Under the pieces are notes generated by a model. The model was not told the origin of the DNA. It saw only the letters and a program-made list of their open reading frames with translations, and ran no database searches. Shown here in pieces: positions 55,287-64,000 of a stretch of 64,000 nucleotides of DNA (positions are counted from its first letter, which is position 1; each line of letters begins with the position of its first letter). The stretch is taken from contig JADJLT010000004.1 of assembly GCA_016709965.1 (NCBI GenBank), forward strand, positions 82,194 to 146,193. The letters are read 5' to 3'. Origin of the DNA: Betaproteobacteria bacterium. Lineage in GTDB: Bacteria > Pseudomonadota > Gammaproteobacteria > Burkholderiales > Rhodocyclaceae. Made by a program: the position numbers and the translations under genes.

Positions 55287-55354
55287 CTTCATCTCCTTTT
55301 TGCTCTTATTATCTCAAACAGATGATTTATATATAGCGCCACCGGTCTGGTGAT

Positions 55355-55370
55355 CGATATATGTATATCG
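55355..55370. promoter_or_regulatory. Inverted repeat CGATATA-TG-TATATCG
   Basis: Near-perfect palindrome with 7-base arms in the 272-base AT-rich region between the divergent genes 55286 and 55559. Position and symmetry fit an operator. Next to it is CACC-GGTCT-GGTG. Confidence 0.45.
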
Positions 55371-55522
55371 CGGCGTCAACACATACAAAGGCCGCTCGTC
55401 TAATAATCTTAAATTTTAATTTTGAACATTTCCAGGTTGTGCGACAAACGGAATGCTCGTGCATCAATAATCTAACCTATTGAAATTAATAATTTTATTT
55501 CAGCTTGATTTAATGCATTTTA

Positions 55523-55553
55523 GGCACCATTATTTGTTCACTTATAAGGTGCC
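55523..55553 (+). promoter_or_regulatory. Hairpin that can mask the ribosome-binding site of the 55559 gene
   Basis: GGCACC and GGTGCC arms separated by 19 bases. The right arm contains AAGGTG, the only Shine-Dalgarno-like sequence, 8 bases before the ATG. Folding would hide it, so translation could be controlled by this structure. Confidence 0.45.
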
Positions 55554-55558
55554 AATCG

Positions 55559-56043
55559 ATGAATAATAAAAATTCAGATGACAAATCGAAAGATATTGAG
55601 GATCTGAAAGCTCTGCTGAATCACCCAAAGGCTGACGCGGCGACCAAAAAATTGATCGAACGGGAGATCGTAAATATCCATGCGTGCTCGAAGGGCGAGG
55701 CGGAAGCTTTGGCCAAGGAGATTGCCAGCCACCACAAGCCAGCGAAGTTCGACTGGGCAGCGAAGTTCGGGCTGCAAGCGGAGGCGGTTAAGACGGCGGC
55801 ACCCCCAAAAGCCCGACGGCGGAATCCAAGGCGGCGCAGCCTACGCCGAAGAAAGAGCCCTTGCCCGCTCCATCAACAGAGCCTGAACCTAAGAGGGACA
55901 GCAAGCAAAAGCAGAAACTTGCCTCCTGCTCTTGCGGGGAAACGGTCGCTCAGAATGTCGCCCGATTCTGCTGGTTCAACAAGGCAAGATTTGGCGGGGA
56001 CATCTACTGCATCCCTTGCCAAGAGAAGGTCGGCAAGGGATGA
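55559..56043 (+). pseudogene. Island protein with C-terminal zinc ribbon, frameshifted
   Basis: The first 78 residues are helical and charged (DIEDLKALLNHPKADAATKK, then AKFDWAAKFGLQAEAVKTA). After a frame change at a C/A run near 55801 the reading continues in another frame as a Pro/Lys/Glu linker (TPKSPTAESKAAQPTPKKEP). It ends in a cysteine cluster, LASCSCGETVAQNVARFCWF and IYCIPCQEKVGKG. The total length of 485 bases is not a multiple of three, fitting one indel. About 161 residues if repaired. Function unknown; likely part of the mobile island. Confidence 0.55.
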
Positions 56044-56044
56044 A

Positions 56045-57938
56045 TCAGCCCGCCCTGAAATTCAGAATATCCTCATAGGTCATCACCCTGTCCGCCAGTT
56101 GCAGCCGCATGGCGGGCGTCGTCTTCTTCTCGCTCTTTTTCAGGTCGGGCGGCGTCCAGACGAAATTGTGGCAAGCCCGAAGGATGGTCAGCAGCTTCTG
56201 AATATGTTCAGGACGGTAGGCCGAGTAGGCGTAATAACTGCGGCCGACGCTGGCCGAGATGACGGGGCGTTCCAGCATTGTGCAGTGGCGACGGATGCGG
56301 TTGAAGAAGCTGTCGGTCTGATGCAGGGAGACGCGGCGGTGAAGCTTGGCCAGATGTTCGAGCTCGTAGTCGCCTAGGTCAGTCAGCATGCAGCTCGCCT
56401 TGTCAGGTTCGCTCATCGTGGGCAGGGGATGGGCAACCCAACGGTCCTTCCATTTTCCGATTTCCCGCGCCGCCCTGATCTGATCCATGAGCATCAGGGT
56501 TTTAACCTCATCATCGTCCATTTCAGGGTGGCGCTCCGCGTATTCCTTGAACAGCTTCTTGCTGGCGGCGATGAGCCTCCGCTTAGCGTCGACGGTCAGC
56601 TCTTTTCAATGCGAACATAGAAGGCGTCGACCTCGCGGTCTTGATGCGCCTCTCGAATGCAGCGAGGCAAGCCGCCCTCATTCCAGAGTCCTGGTCGAGA
56701 TAGAAGCGAACCTTCTCAGCCTTCGCGAACAGCCGCTCTAAACGCATGAAAGCCCCATAGAGCGTGTATTCGGAATGGACGAGCACCCCTGACTTCGGCA
56801 GGTCCTTGTCGTTGTCGATGAACTCCGAGGATTCGACATTGGCTTTTTTCTCGGCGTATTGGTATTGGCAGCTGATGTCGTCCGTCAGCGTCCAGCCGCT
56901 TTTCTTCCTGACCGATTCAGCTGCCGCCCGAGCGAAATCCTGCCGCAGCCAGAGCCGAGCGAACTTGCGGTGCGGGGCCGGCAGCGCTCCGTCTCCTGTC
57001 CGCTTGGCGACCGTCTCAACCCAATCGGGATCGATCTCGTGGTCGAAGTTCGTGTGCATGCCGAAGCAGTAGCCGGTGAAGTTGTCGGTGGCGGCCACGG
57101 CATGCAGAATGACATTCGCCTTGGTTTCCCGCTTCTTCCAGTTGCAGGCGTATTCCTGCCTGTCGACGCCGACCGCGAGGCGGCGGATGCTCATCTCGGG
57201 AAGCCTTCCCTCGTAATGAGCGAGGAATGCGAGAGCCTGCCGATAGATGAAGTCGATTCGGTCGTATAGAACCTTGCCCGAAATCATCTCAACCTCGCGG
57301 ATTCGACGCAGCGGCATCTTGTTGACCAGCTGCTTGAAAATGGCGAGGGTCGGATCCTTGTCGAGCTTGCGCCGCGCTGTCGGGTCGAAATCGTCGGGCT
57401 TGACGGAGAAGGTCTTGCCGCAGCCTTCCGCGCGGCAGCGGTAGCGTTTTGAGCCGCTCTTGGTCGTTCCGAAGGCGTAGTAGGCGCCCTCCGTGGAGAT
57501 GCCTCGGCGATGGTTCTCGCAATCGACCTCAGGACACGACGGCTCGGGAAAGGTCTCCTTGGTCAGGCGCCACGCTTCCTCGAAGATGCCTTGATTGCTC
57601 TTCAAGGGGAATTGCTCATTGCAGGTGTTGCAGCGGGCGTCAGGGAGCCCTTTGCCGCTGGCGACGACGGTATAGCGGTTATTCGCCCCGCGGCCGCGCT
57701 TGGATTCCATCTCGACGGGGATGCCGAAATTGGGGCAGGACGGGTTCTTGCAGAAATTGACGTTGACGTCGGCGTATGCGACAGGGACACGGGGAGTATT
57801 TTTTCGCTTCGGCTGCTTCGGAGCAGCCTCTGCTATGCAGGACGGATCATATGGCTCGTCGAACGGATGGTCATGTTCTTGTTGTTCTTCAACGGCTTGC
57901 GGTTTGTGTTCCATGCTTAATCCCGAGAGTGAGCCCAC
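56045..57938 (-). pseudogene. Zinc-ribbon DDE transposase-like protein, frameshifted
   Basis: The first frame (57938-56583, 451 residues) has three cysteine pairs: CKNPSCPNFGIPV, ARCNTCNEQFPL, then CPEVDC and YRCRAEGCGKTFSV. Next come an HTH-like helix (LRRIREVEMISGKVLYDRID) and an RNase H-like core with VGVDRQEY and VRFYLDQDSG. The frame then breaks near 56610 and again near 56590, and continues as KRRLIAASKKLFKEYAERHP and 158 further residues to 56045, for about 630 in total. Zinc ribbons plus possible DDE residues suggest a transposase; exact family not recognised. Probably the mobility gene of the island. Confidence 0.6.
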
Positions 57939-57981
57939 AACGGAATTGTAGGGCGCTCACTCTCAGTTTTCAACAAATACA

Positions 57982-58013
57982 GTTACCGGCTTGAACCGCG
58001 GTTCGCCTTTTTT
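57982..58013. repeat. Island boundary repeat, right copy
   Basis: GTTACCGGCTTGAACCGCGG then TTCGCCTTTTT: the complement of the left copy at 52816-52845. It contains a perfect GAACCGCGGTTC palindrome and a T-run leaving the island, so it may be a terminator as well as a boundary. Confidence 0.7.
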
Positions 58014-58022
58014 ATTGCTTGA

Positions 58023-58742
58023 TCAACGCCTGATCAGGTGCCAGACAAATTCTGCGCCGGCCGAAACGAGGTCGATGACGTCGATCAAGCCTGCATTTTC
58101 CGGTTCCTGCTTCATTCGCTTCAGACGTGATTTCTCTCTCTCTCGCATGACGATGGCGTCGCCCAGCGCCTCAACATCGCGCGTCGTGCGGCGTTCTTCG
58201 GCATGGTGAAAACGGGACAGCGCCTGTTCGATGGCTTGCGGGTCAAGAATGGTGATCGGCGCGCGGCAATGGCCACAGGCGTGATCCTTACGGATGTCGA
58301 CTGGCGCACCACAACCCATGCAGCGAATGATGCCGACCTTGGCCGATAGTTCGTTGATTTCTGCCGGATGAAGCTGCCGCACGAAGCCCTTTTCGATCAT
58401 GAATTGGGCAAAGGTGGTGAAGCGGCCGTGTTTTTGCAGGCAACGGTGATAGTTGAACTGGCCGCCGTGCTTGGCGACATCCAGGCCGTGCAGCAGGCGT
58501 TCGTTGCAGCGCGGGCACTGGAGCGGCTCGCGAAGCGGAATGCGCTGGTCGTCGCGGTGTTCGTGCAGCAGCTTGAATAACTCGACGATGCCGCCCGGTG
58601 TGATCTGGACGCTTTCGAATTCGTCAAACCAGATGCCCTGGCAGGAAAAACACAAATCAAGAACGACTTCACCATGGTGCAGGCGCTCAAAACGTTGCTT
58701 GACCATGGTTTGCCGGCAGGAGGGGCAGGGGATCGGTTTCAT
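58023..58742 (-). CDS. TFIIB-type zinc-ribbon protein
   Basis: 239 residues. IPCPSCRQTMVKQRF, LDLCFSCQGIWFDEFE, LQCPRCNERLLHG and IIRCMGCGAPVDIRKDHACG give three zinc knuckles of the TFIIB ribbon type. A helical, basic C-terminus (MREREKSRLKRMKQEPENAG) follows. Bacterial relatives are common but uncharacterised. RBS region is close to the U32 stop, 16 bases away. Confidence 0.8.
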   Translation of the reverse strand: MKPIPCPSCRQTMVKQRFERLHHGEVVLDLCFSCQGIWFDEFESVQITPGGIVELFKLLHEHRDDQRIPLREPLQCPRCNERLLHGLDVAKHGGQFNYHRCLQKHGRFTTFAQFMIEKGFVRQLHPAEINELSAKVGIIRCMGCGAPVDIRKDHACGHCRAPITILDPQAIEQALSRFHHAEERRTTRDVEALGDAIVMREREKSRLKRMKQEPENAGLIDVIDLVSAGAEFVWHLIRR

Positions 58743-58758
58743 CGTGCAAGCACCGCTT

Positions 58759-60647
58759 TCAGATGGGGCGGATGGTGCCGAGATTGAGTTTGACGCCTTT
58801 CTTCATCTTGCCGACGACGTGCATTTCGCAGGCCTTGCAGTCGAACTTGAGGATCAGCTTTTCGCTGCCATTGATCAGCGTCATCGGATCCGGCTTGAGG
58901 TGCTTCACTTCCTTTGGGCACAGGTTGAAGCTGTAGCGCAGGCAGTGGCGGGTGATCATCAGCGAGACCATGCCCTTTTCGTTGCCGGCCTCGTAGGCTT
59001 CCTCGATCAGCTTGACACCGTGTTTCTCATAGAACTGGCGGGCTTTGGCGTTGAAGACGTTGCCGAGGTAGGTCAGTTCTTCCTGCGGGTAGGGCACGGG
59101 GTTGGCGGCCGGGGCGGCACGCGGAGGGCGCGGGTGACTGGCAATACGGGCGGCTTCGAGCTGTTCGGTGGCCTCGCGGCGCAGGGCGTTGATGGCGCTG
59201 ACGGGCTGGAACCACGGTTGCGACAGCTTTAGCTCGACGGGTTCGGCGACGAACATCGTGTTGCCGAATTTGCCCAGGTTTTCCTTGAGCTTGGCCATGG
59301 CTTGCTCGGGATTTTGGGCCAGTTGCCATTCCGATTTTGGCCCATTTTTCCGGTTGACCATAGCAACTACGCCATCTTCGTCAGTCAGCGTCAATGTGAA
59401 GCCATCTTCGGTTTCAGTCAGCACTGGTTTGACCGAAATGCGCCGATCTGCCGATTCTTTCTCCAGCGAGCGCTCGAATTCCTGATCACGGTTGCGGAAG
59501 AGGGTGGCGCCTTCAGTCAGTTCGTCCGGCATATCAGCCGGGAAGAGCGTTTTGCCATCGGCGCGATTGATGCGCATGCCGATCAAAATGCCTTCGCTGT
59601 TGTAGAAACAGACGCCGTCGCCATTGTGGAAGGGTTTTTCGGCATTGACCGTGAAAGAGCCGTCGCCAATCTCGACCACTTCGCCGATCAGCTCGCCAAC
59701 AAAAGCCGGTGAATCGAAGGCGCCGATGTCATCCTGGCGGCCACCGGCAAAATAGTCGGTGTAGCCACGGTTGAAGGTCTTGTCGGGCTGCGGCGTGAAG
59801 GTGATGGTGCTGCGGCCGCTGGAGGCGCGGGTAAATTCGGGATTGTTCGCGATGATTTCGTCGAGCAGGGCGCGGTAATGCGCGGTGATGTTCTTGACGT
59901 AGCTGAGGTCTTTCAGCCGCCCTTCAATCTTGAAGGAGCAAACGCCGGCACGGGCCAGCTCAAGCATGTTGTCGGTCTGGTTGTTATCCTTCATCGACAG
60001 CAGATGCTGGTTCTCGGTGATCGTCTTTCCCTTGTCGTCGACCAGCGTGTAGGGCAGGCGGCAAGCTTGCGAACATTCGCCGCGATTGGCACTGCGCCCG
60101 GTGTGGGTTTCGCTGATGTAGCACTGGCCGCTGAACGCAACGCACAGTGCTCCGTGAACAAAATACTCCAATGAAACATTGGTTTGTGAGGCAATGTTAA
60201 TAATTTCGTTTAAGCTACATTCGCGCGCCAGAACGACCTGTGAGAACCCGGCATCTTCAAGAAACTTCACCTTGTCGGCATTGCGATTGTCGGTCTGCGT
60301 GCTGGCATGGAGCTGGATGGGCGGCAGGTCCATTTCCAGCAAACCCATGTCCCTGAATGATCAGTGCGTCAGCGCCGGCTTCGTAGAGTTCCCAGGCCAA
60401 TAGACGGCTACCGTCCAGTTCGTCGTCGTGCAGGATGGTATTGAGCGCGACAAAGACCTTGGCGCGATAGCGGTGGGCAAAATCGCACAGGCGTTTGATA
60501 TCGGCGACATCGTTGCCGGCGCCGTAGCGTGCACCAAAAGCCGGGCCGCCGATATAGACAGCATCGGCGCCGTGCTTGATGGCTTCAATGCCGAAATCGG
60601 CGTTCTGGCCGGCGCGAGGAGTTCGAGGGGTGTTGAATGCGGGTCAT
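58759..60647 (-). pseudogene. U32 peptidase family protein (YegQ/TrhP-like), frameshifted
   Basis: The long frame (60348-58759) has MGLLEMDLPPIQLHASTQTD, SLEYFVHGALCVAFSGQCYI, CRLPYTLVDDKGK and LKDLSYVKNITAHYRALLDE, the U32 core used in tRNA hydroxylation by TrhP. The N-terminus is in another frame: NADFGIEAIKHGADAVYIGG and LNTILHDDELDG, then LIIQ. One extra G near 60357 separates them, and two more indels lie near 60620-60640. ATG at 60647 is 6 bases after the methyltransferase stop. A copy of the dispersed repeat lies inside (59328-59364). Repaired length about 630 residues. Conserved family, so sequence error is likely. Confidence 0.8.
59328..59364 (+). repeat. Dispersed repeat, copy 4 (inside U32 gene)
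   Basis: CCGATTTTGGCCCATTTTTC then CGGTTGACCATAGC. It keeps the U32 frame open, coding AMVNRKNGPKSEW on the minus strand, so the repeat appears to have been taken up as protein sequence. Confidence 0.65.
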
Positions 60648-60653
60648 GGCACC

Positions 60654-61485
60654 TTAGTACGTGAAACGCGGGGCAAGTTCTTCGAGATTGAACTCGTGCA
60701 GGATGGCTTCGGCCCGTTCGCGGGCATTTTTCCGGGGATTGCCGCTGCCTTTTTCGCGTTTTGAGGCGATGATCAGTTCGTTCTTCATCGAATGTTCCCA
60801 GCCAACCAGTTCTGTGACGGTGACGTCGTAGCCGTGCGACTCCAGCAACAGGCAGCGCAGCACGTTGGTCAGGTGGCTGCCCAACTCTCGGGTGTGGATC
60901 GGGTGTCGCCAAAGTTCAGACAGCGGTTTTTGCGACAGGGATTCGTTCTTCCGTGCACGCATGGTGGCAGCGACTTCGGCCTGACAGCAAGGGACGAGGA
61001 CGATATGGCGGGCGTTCTTGGTCAGGGCGAAACGAATGGCATCGTCGGTTGCGGTATTGCAGGCGTGTAGCGCTGTCACGACATCCACGCTGGCTGGCAA
61101 CTCAGGCGCTGTTAGTGAATCCTCTACCGTGCAGGCAAGGAAGCGCATGCGCTCAAAGCAAGCCTGGCGGCCAGTTCGCGGGATTTCTCAACCAGCTCCT
61201 GGCGCGTTTCTATGCCAATGATCTCGCCGCTGGCGCGATTCTTGATACAGAGATCGTAGAGGATGAATCCGAGATAGGACTTGCCGGCCCCATGGTCGAC
61301 CAGTGTCTCGGCGCCATCCAGCAGCGGTTCGATGAATTGATAGAGGTGATAGACCTGTTTTAGCTTGCGCCGAGTGTCCTGATTCAGCTTTCCGTCACGG
61401 GTGAGGATGTGGGTTCCTTGAGCAGTTCGATGGACTGCCCGGGGCGGATTTCAGGAATGTCGGCGGTGGTATTTGGCTTCTTCAT
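60654..61485 (-). pseudogene. SAM-dependent methyltransferase, frameshifted
   Basis: Start ATG at 61485: MKKPNTTADIPEIRPGQSIE. The frame breaks near 61410, continues with LTRDGKLNQDTRRKLKQVYH, motif I VDHGAGKSYLGFILYD, breaks again near 61150, then runs as MRFLACTVEDSLTAPE, ALHACNTATDDAIRFAL and VPCCQAEVAATMRARKNE to 60654. Motif I and the LVPCCQ.EVA signature identify a class I methyltransferase of the Methyltransf_32 type; substrate unknown. About 277 residues if repaired. It leads into the U32 gene. Confidence 0.75.
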
Positions 61486-61597
61486 GGGGCGACATTATCG
61501 CATTCAAACTTCTCTCACTTTCGTGTCAACCGAATCAAAGTCGAGTCGTTATTAGGCTCATGGTGACCAAACACCGCATATAAACGGAGAGACATAA

Positions 61598-61876
61598 ATG
61601 GGCAGTCTGAGCAACGAATCCTTCGATCAATTCCTGGATTCACTGAAGAAAGCCGGTATTACGATTTCCAACGAAGCGGAGCTGCGCGAGCGCTTGGCTG
61701 AAGCACAACGGTGGCGTTTTGCCTTCCAGACGCTGGCCGCCAATGGCAAGCTGATCGGCATCAACTTCGAAGATCATTCCGAAGGCCGCAACGAAGCCGA
61801 AATCGATCGTGCTTTTAATGAATTTCAGTTTTCCGAGAAGTCAAAGGCAGTTTTCTCTGCTAATCTGAAGCACTAA
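61598..61876 (+). CDS. Hypothetical 92-residue protein
   Basis: Soluble, acidic, helical protein: MGSLSNESFDQFLDSLKKAG, LRERLAEAQRWRFAFQTLAA and GINFEDHSEG. No family recognised with certainty. RBS ACGGAGAGACATA. A terminator follows 45 bases after the stop. Confidence 0.7.
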   Translation: MGSLSNESFDQFLDSLKKAGITISNEAELRERLAEAQRWRFAFQTLAANGKLIGINFEDHSEGRNEAEIDRAFNEFQFSEKSKAVFSANLKH

Positions 61877-61920
61877 GAATTTCAGTTTCAGCCTTCCGCA
61901 TTGGCGGGGGAGGAAGAAGA

Positions 61921-61945
61921 ACGGGCGCCAAGCGGCGCCCGTTTT
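61921..61945 (+). terminator. Intrinsic terminator after the 92-residue gene
   Basis: ACGGGCGCC-AAGC-GGCGCCCGT then TTT: 9-base perfect GC-rich stem. Confidence 0.8.
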
Positions 61946-62010
61946 GCATTCTCTTTCCGGCGTTAGCGTGATTCCTACACCCAAGGGTGCTTCCTTCGGG
62001 GCGCGTCTCA

Positions 62011-62044
62011 CCGGAAAAAATGGCCAAAATCGAAATTTTGGCCA
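62011..62044 (-). repeat. Dispersed repeat, copy 5
   Basis: On the minus strand ATGGCCAAAATTTCGATTTTGG and CCATTTTTTCCGG, just after the ettA stop. This copy has the clearest hairpin: GGCCAAAAT / ATTTTGGCC arms. The TTGACCG block seen in other copies is changed to TGAGACG. Confidence 0.6.
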
Positions 62045-62051
62045 TCTGTTT

Positions 62052-63711
62052 TTAGCGGGTAATCGGCTTGTAGCGAATTCGCTTCGGCTTGGCGCCTTCT
62101 TCACCCAGGCGCTTTTTCTTGTCTTCTTCGTATTCCTGGAAATTGCCTTCAAAGAAGTTCCACTGCGAATCGCCTTCGGCTGCCAGGATGTGCGTACAGA
62201 TGCGGTCGAGGAACCAGCGGTCGTGCGAGATGACCATCGCGCAGCCGGGGAATTCGAGCAGGGCGTCTTCCAGCGCACGCAGGGTTTCCCACGTCAAGGT
62301 CGTTGGACGGTTCGTCGAGCAGCAGGACGTTACCGCCGGTCATCAGCGTCTTGGCCAGATGCAGACGACCGCGTTCACCACCGGACAGATTGCCAACCTG
62401 CTACCCTGATCCGCACCCTTGAAGTTGAAGCGGGCCGATGTAGGCGCGTGACGGCATTTCAAACTTGCCGATCTGCAGGATATCGCTGCCCTGCGCCAGC
62501 TCTTCGAAGACGGTCTTGCTGCCATCAAGGCAATCGCGCGACCGATCGACGTAGGCCATCTTGACAGTTGGGCAAATGTCGACCGTGCGGAATCCGGCTG
62601 TTGCTGCCCGGTGATCATCTTGAACAGCGTCGATTTACCGGCGCCGTTCGGGCCGATGATGCCGACAATGGCGCCAGCCGGAATGGTGAAAGCTGACGTT
62701 ATCCATCAGCAACTTGTCGCCAAACGACTTGGTGACGCCGTTGAACTCAATAACCTTGCACACCAGACGCTCGCCGACCGGAATGAAGATTTCCTGCGTC
62801 TCGTTGCGCTTTTGGTATTCTGGCTCGACAACTCCTCGAAGCGTGACAGACGGGATTTGCTCTTGGCCTGACGAGCCTTGGGATTGGAGCGAACCCATTC
62901 CAGTTCCTGCTTCATCGCCTTCATGTGGGCGTCGATCTGCTTGTTTTTCGGTCTCCAGGGCGGGCTTCCTTCTGCTCAAGCCAGCTGGAATAGTTGCCCC
63001 CCGTACGGAATGCCGTGACCACGGTCGAGTTCGAGAATCCACTCGGCGGCGTTGTCGAGGAAGTAGCGATCATGGGTGACGGCGACGACAGTGCCCGGGA
63101 AGCGGACGAGGAACTGTTCAGCCATTCGACTGATTCGGCGTCAGGTGGTTAGTTGGTTCGTCGAGCAGCAGCATGTCGGGCTTGGCGAGCAGTAGCTTGC
63201 ACAGCGCGACGCGGCGCTTTTCTCCGCCGGAGAGCACACCGATTACGGCATCCCAAGGCGGCAGGGCAGCGCATCGGCAGCCAGTTCCATCTGTGCCTCG
63301 GTATCCGAGCCGGCAGTGGAAATGATTGCCTCAAGGCGGGCCTGTTCCTCGCCCAGCTTGTCGAAATCGGCCTCCGGGTCGGCAGGCGGCATAAACCTCA
63401 TCCAGCTTGGCTTGGCCTGCATTACTTCGCCCAAAGCCGACTCGACTTCCCCTCGCGTACCGTTTTGGCGGCATCCGAGCTGTGGCTCCTGTGGCAGATA
63501 ACCGATGGAAACGCCTGCAAGATGCTGGACCTCGCGGTCGTATTCTTGTCCACCCGGCCATGATCTTGAGTACGGTCGATTTGCCGGAACCATTCAGACC
63601 GAGCAGGCCGATTTTGGCACCGGGGGAAGAAGGAGAAATATCCTTGATGATCTGCCGCTTGGGCGAGTCGATCTTGCTGACGCGCAGCATGGACATAACG
63701 TATTGAGCCAT
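62052..63711 (-). pseudogene. ettA: Energy-dependent translational throttle protein EttA, many frameshifts
   Basis: Pieces of an ABC-F protein follow in order but in changing frames: MAQYVMSMLRVSKI, KIGLLGLNGSGKSTVLKIMA (first Walker A), HLAGVSIGYLPQEPQL, DPEADFDKLGEEQARLEAII, then LVCKVIEFNGVTKSFGDKLL and a C-terminal piece ALLEFPGCAMVISHDRWFLD through YKPITR. Total span 1660 bases matches EttA (about 555 codons). At least eight single-base indels, mostly at short homopolymers, are needed. EttA gates ribosomes by ATP/ADP ratio and is normally intact, so errors in the sequence are the likely cause. Confidence 0.85.
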
Positions 63712-63770
63712 TGAACCTACCTGTAGTCGAAATATTAATGATGCGCGAGTCCACGGCCTTCAAAGCAAAT

Positions 63771-63800
63771 GGCCAGCCTCCCGGTGCTCGGGAGCTGGCC
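63771..63800. terminator. Hairpin between ettA and the partial gene
   Basis: GGCCAGCCTCCCG / CGGGAGCTGGCC arms with a short loop, one mismatch. It lies 23 bases after the stop of the partial minus-strand gene but has only a weak T-run, so termination is plausible, not certain. Confidence 0.5.
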
Positions 63801-63822
63801 ATTGCCGAAACAAGAAAGAAAC

Positions 63823-63999
63823 CTAGAGTCGCCTATTGCCCATGGATCGATCAGTAGAACCGCCGGCGCGTTGACCGGGGGCAGGTGCGGAGGTCGCCGA
63901 CCCGAGAAAATCCGAATTCCCGACGGTAGTACCCTGCATGCCGCGGTTAACTTCAATGACAACATCTGTCACGCCAAAAACTGCCTTGGCATATTTGTA
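63823..63999 (-). CDS. 3' end of an unidentified gene (partial)
   Basis: The frame is open to the window edge. 58 residues are visible: YKYAKAVFGVTDVVIEVNRG, MQGTTVGNSDFLGS, then a Ser/Ala/Pro/Gly tail ending MGNRRL. The first part looks like a compact domain and the tail is disordered. Function not recognised. Confidence 0.5.
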   Translation of the reverse strand, partial: YKYAKAVFGVTDVVIEVNRGMQGTTVGNSDFLGSATSAPAPGQRAGGSTDRSMGNRRL

Positions 64000-64000
64000 G

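Noticed and set aside
1..64000. tRNA, rRNA, CRISPR array, replication origin
   Set aside because: No cloverleaf-type, repeat-spacer or DnaA-box cluster was seen by eye. A covariance-model search would be needed to exclude small RNAs.

Overview
The window looks like chromosomal DNA of a betaproteobacterium, most likely from the Rhodocyclales (Dechloromonas / Azonexus / Accumulibacter type). This is an inference from moderately GC-rich DNA, two PEP-CTERM proteins, CbpA/CbpM, DUF1840, YaeQ and DUF3617 proteins and many small envelope-stress families. No rRNA, tRNA or CRISPR array was seen.

Layout. 1-9.1 kb holds the 3' end of an SbmA/BacA-like ABC transporter, a collagen-like lipoprotein, a phospholipase D-type cardiolipin synthase, a degenerate cyclase-FHA protein and a run of small stress proteins (DUF1328, BON, cupin, stand-alone CheB), then a sorbosone-dehydrogenase-like lipoprotein. 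At about 9.35 kb two truncated gene remnants abut. 9.6-20.9 kb is a carbon and NADPH block: pgl-zwf-gnd with gapN on the minus strand, then cbpA-cbpM-xfp-tal on the plus strand. Together these cover the oxidative pentose-phosphate branch, non-phosphorylating GAPDH and the phosphoketolase shunt. 21-24 kb has a SHOCT protein and a copper P-type ATPase interrupted by one amber codon.

24.3-31.8 kb holds more stress proteins (BON, DUF3309, DUF883, a coiled-coil protein), a complete IS3-family element with terminal repeats and a 3-bp target duplication, an encapsulated-ferritin-like protein without encapsulin, and a broken REC-PAS-GGDEF-EAL gene. 31.9-40.7 kb is one very large cyclic beta-1,2-glucan synthase. 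40.7-46.6 kb is a minus-strand signalling cassette: a Crp-PAS fusion, a DUF1840 protein, a CheB-CheR-PAS fusion and a hybrid histidine kinase. 47-52.8 kb carries an IS remnant, a PEP-CTERM protein, a secreted serine protease, small cysteine-rich proteins, rhodanese, DUF3617, YaeQ and an OmpA-like protein.

52.8-58.0 kb is an accessory island bounded by inverted copies of a 30-bp sequence. It contains a broken restriction-type nuclease, an AT-rich operon of small overlapping membrane genes, an unknown zinc-ribbon protein and a zinc-ribbon DDE transposase-like gene. 58-64 kb returns to ordinary genes (zinc-ribbon protein, U32 peptidase family, methyltransferase, ettA), but several carry multiple single-base frameshifts. 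Since ettA is normally intact, much of this may be sequence error.

A dispersed repeat of about 40 bp, with two short inverted repeats, occurs five times between 24 and 62 kb, once inside the U32 reading frame.
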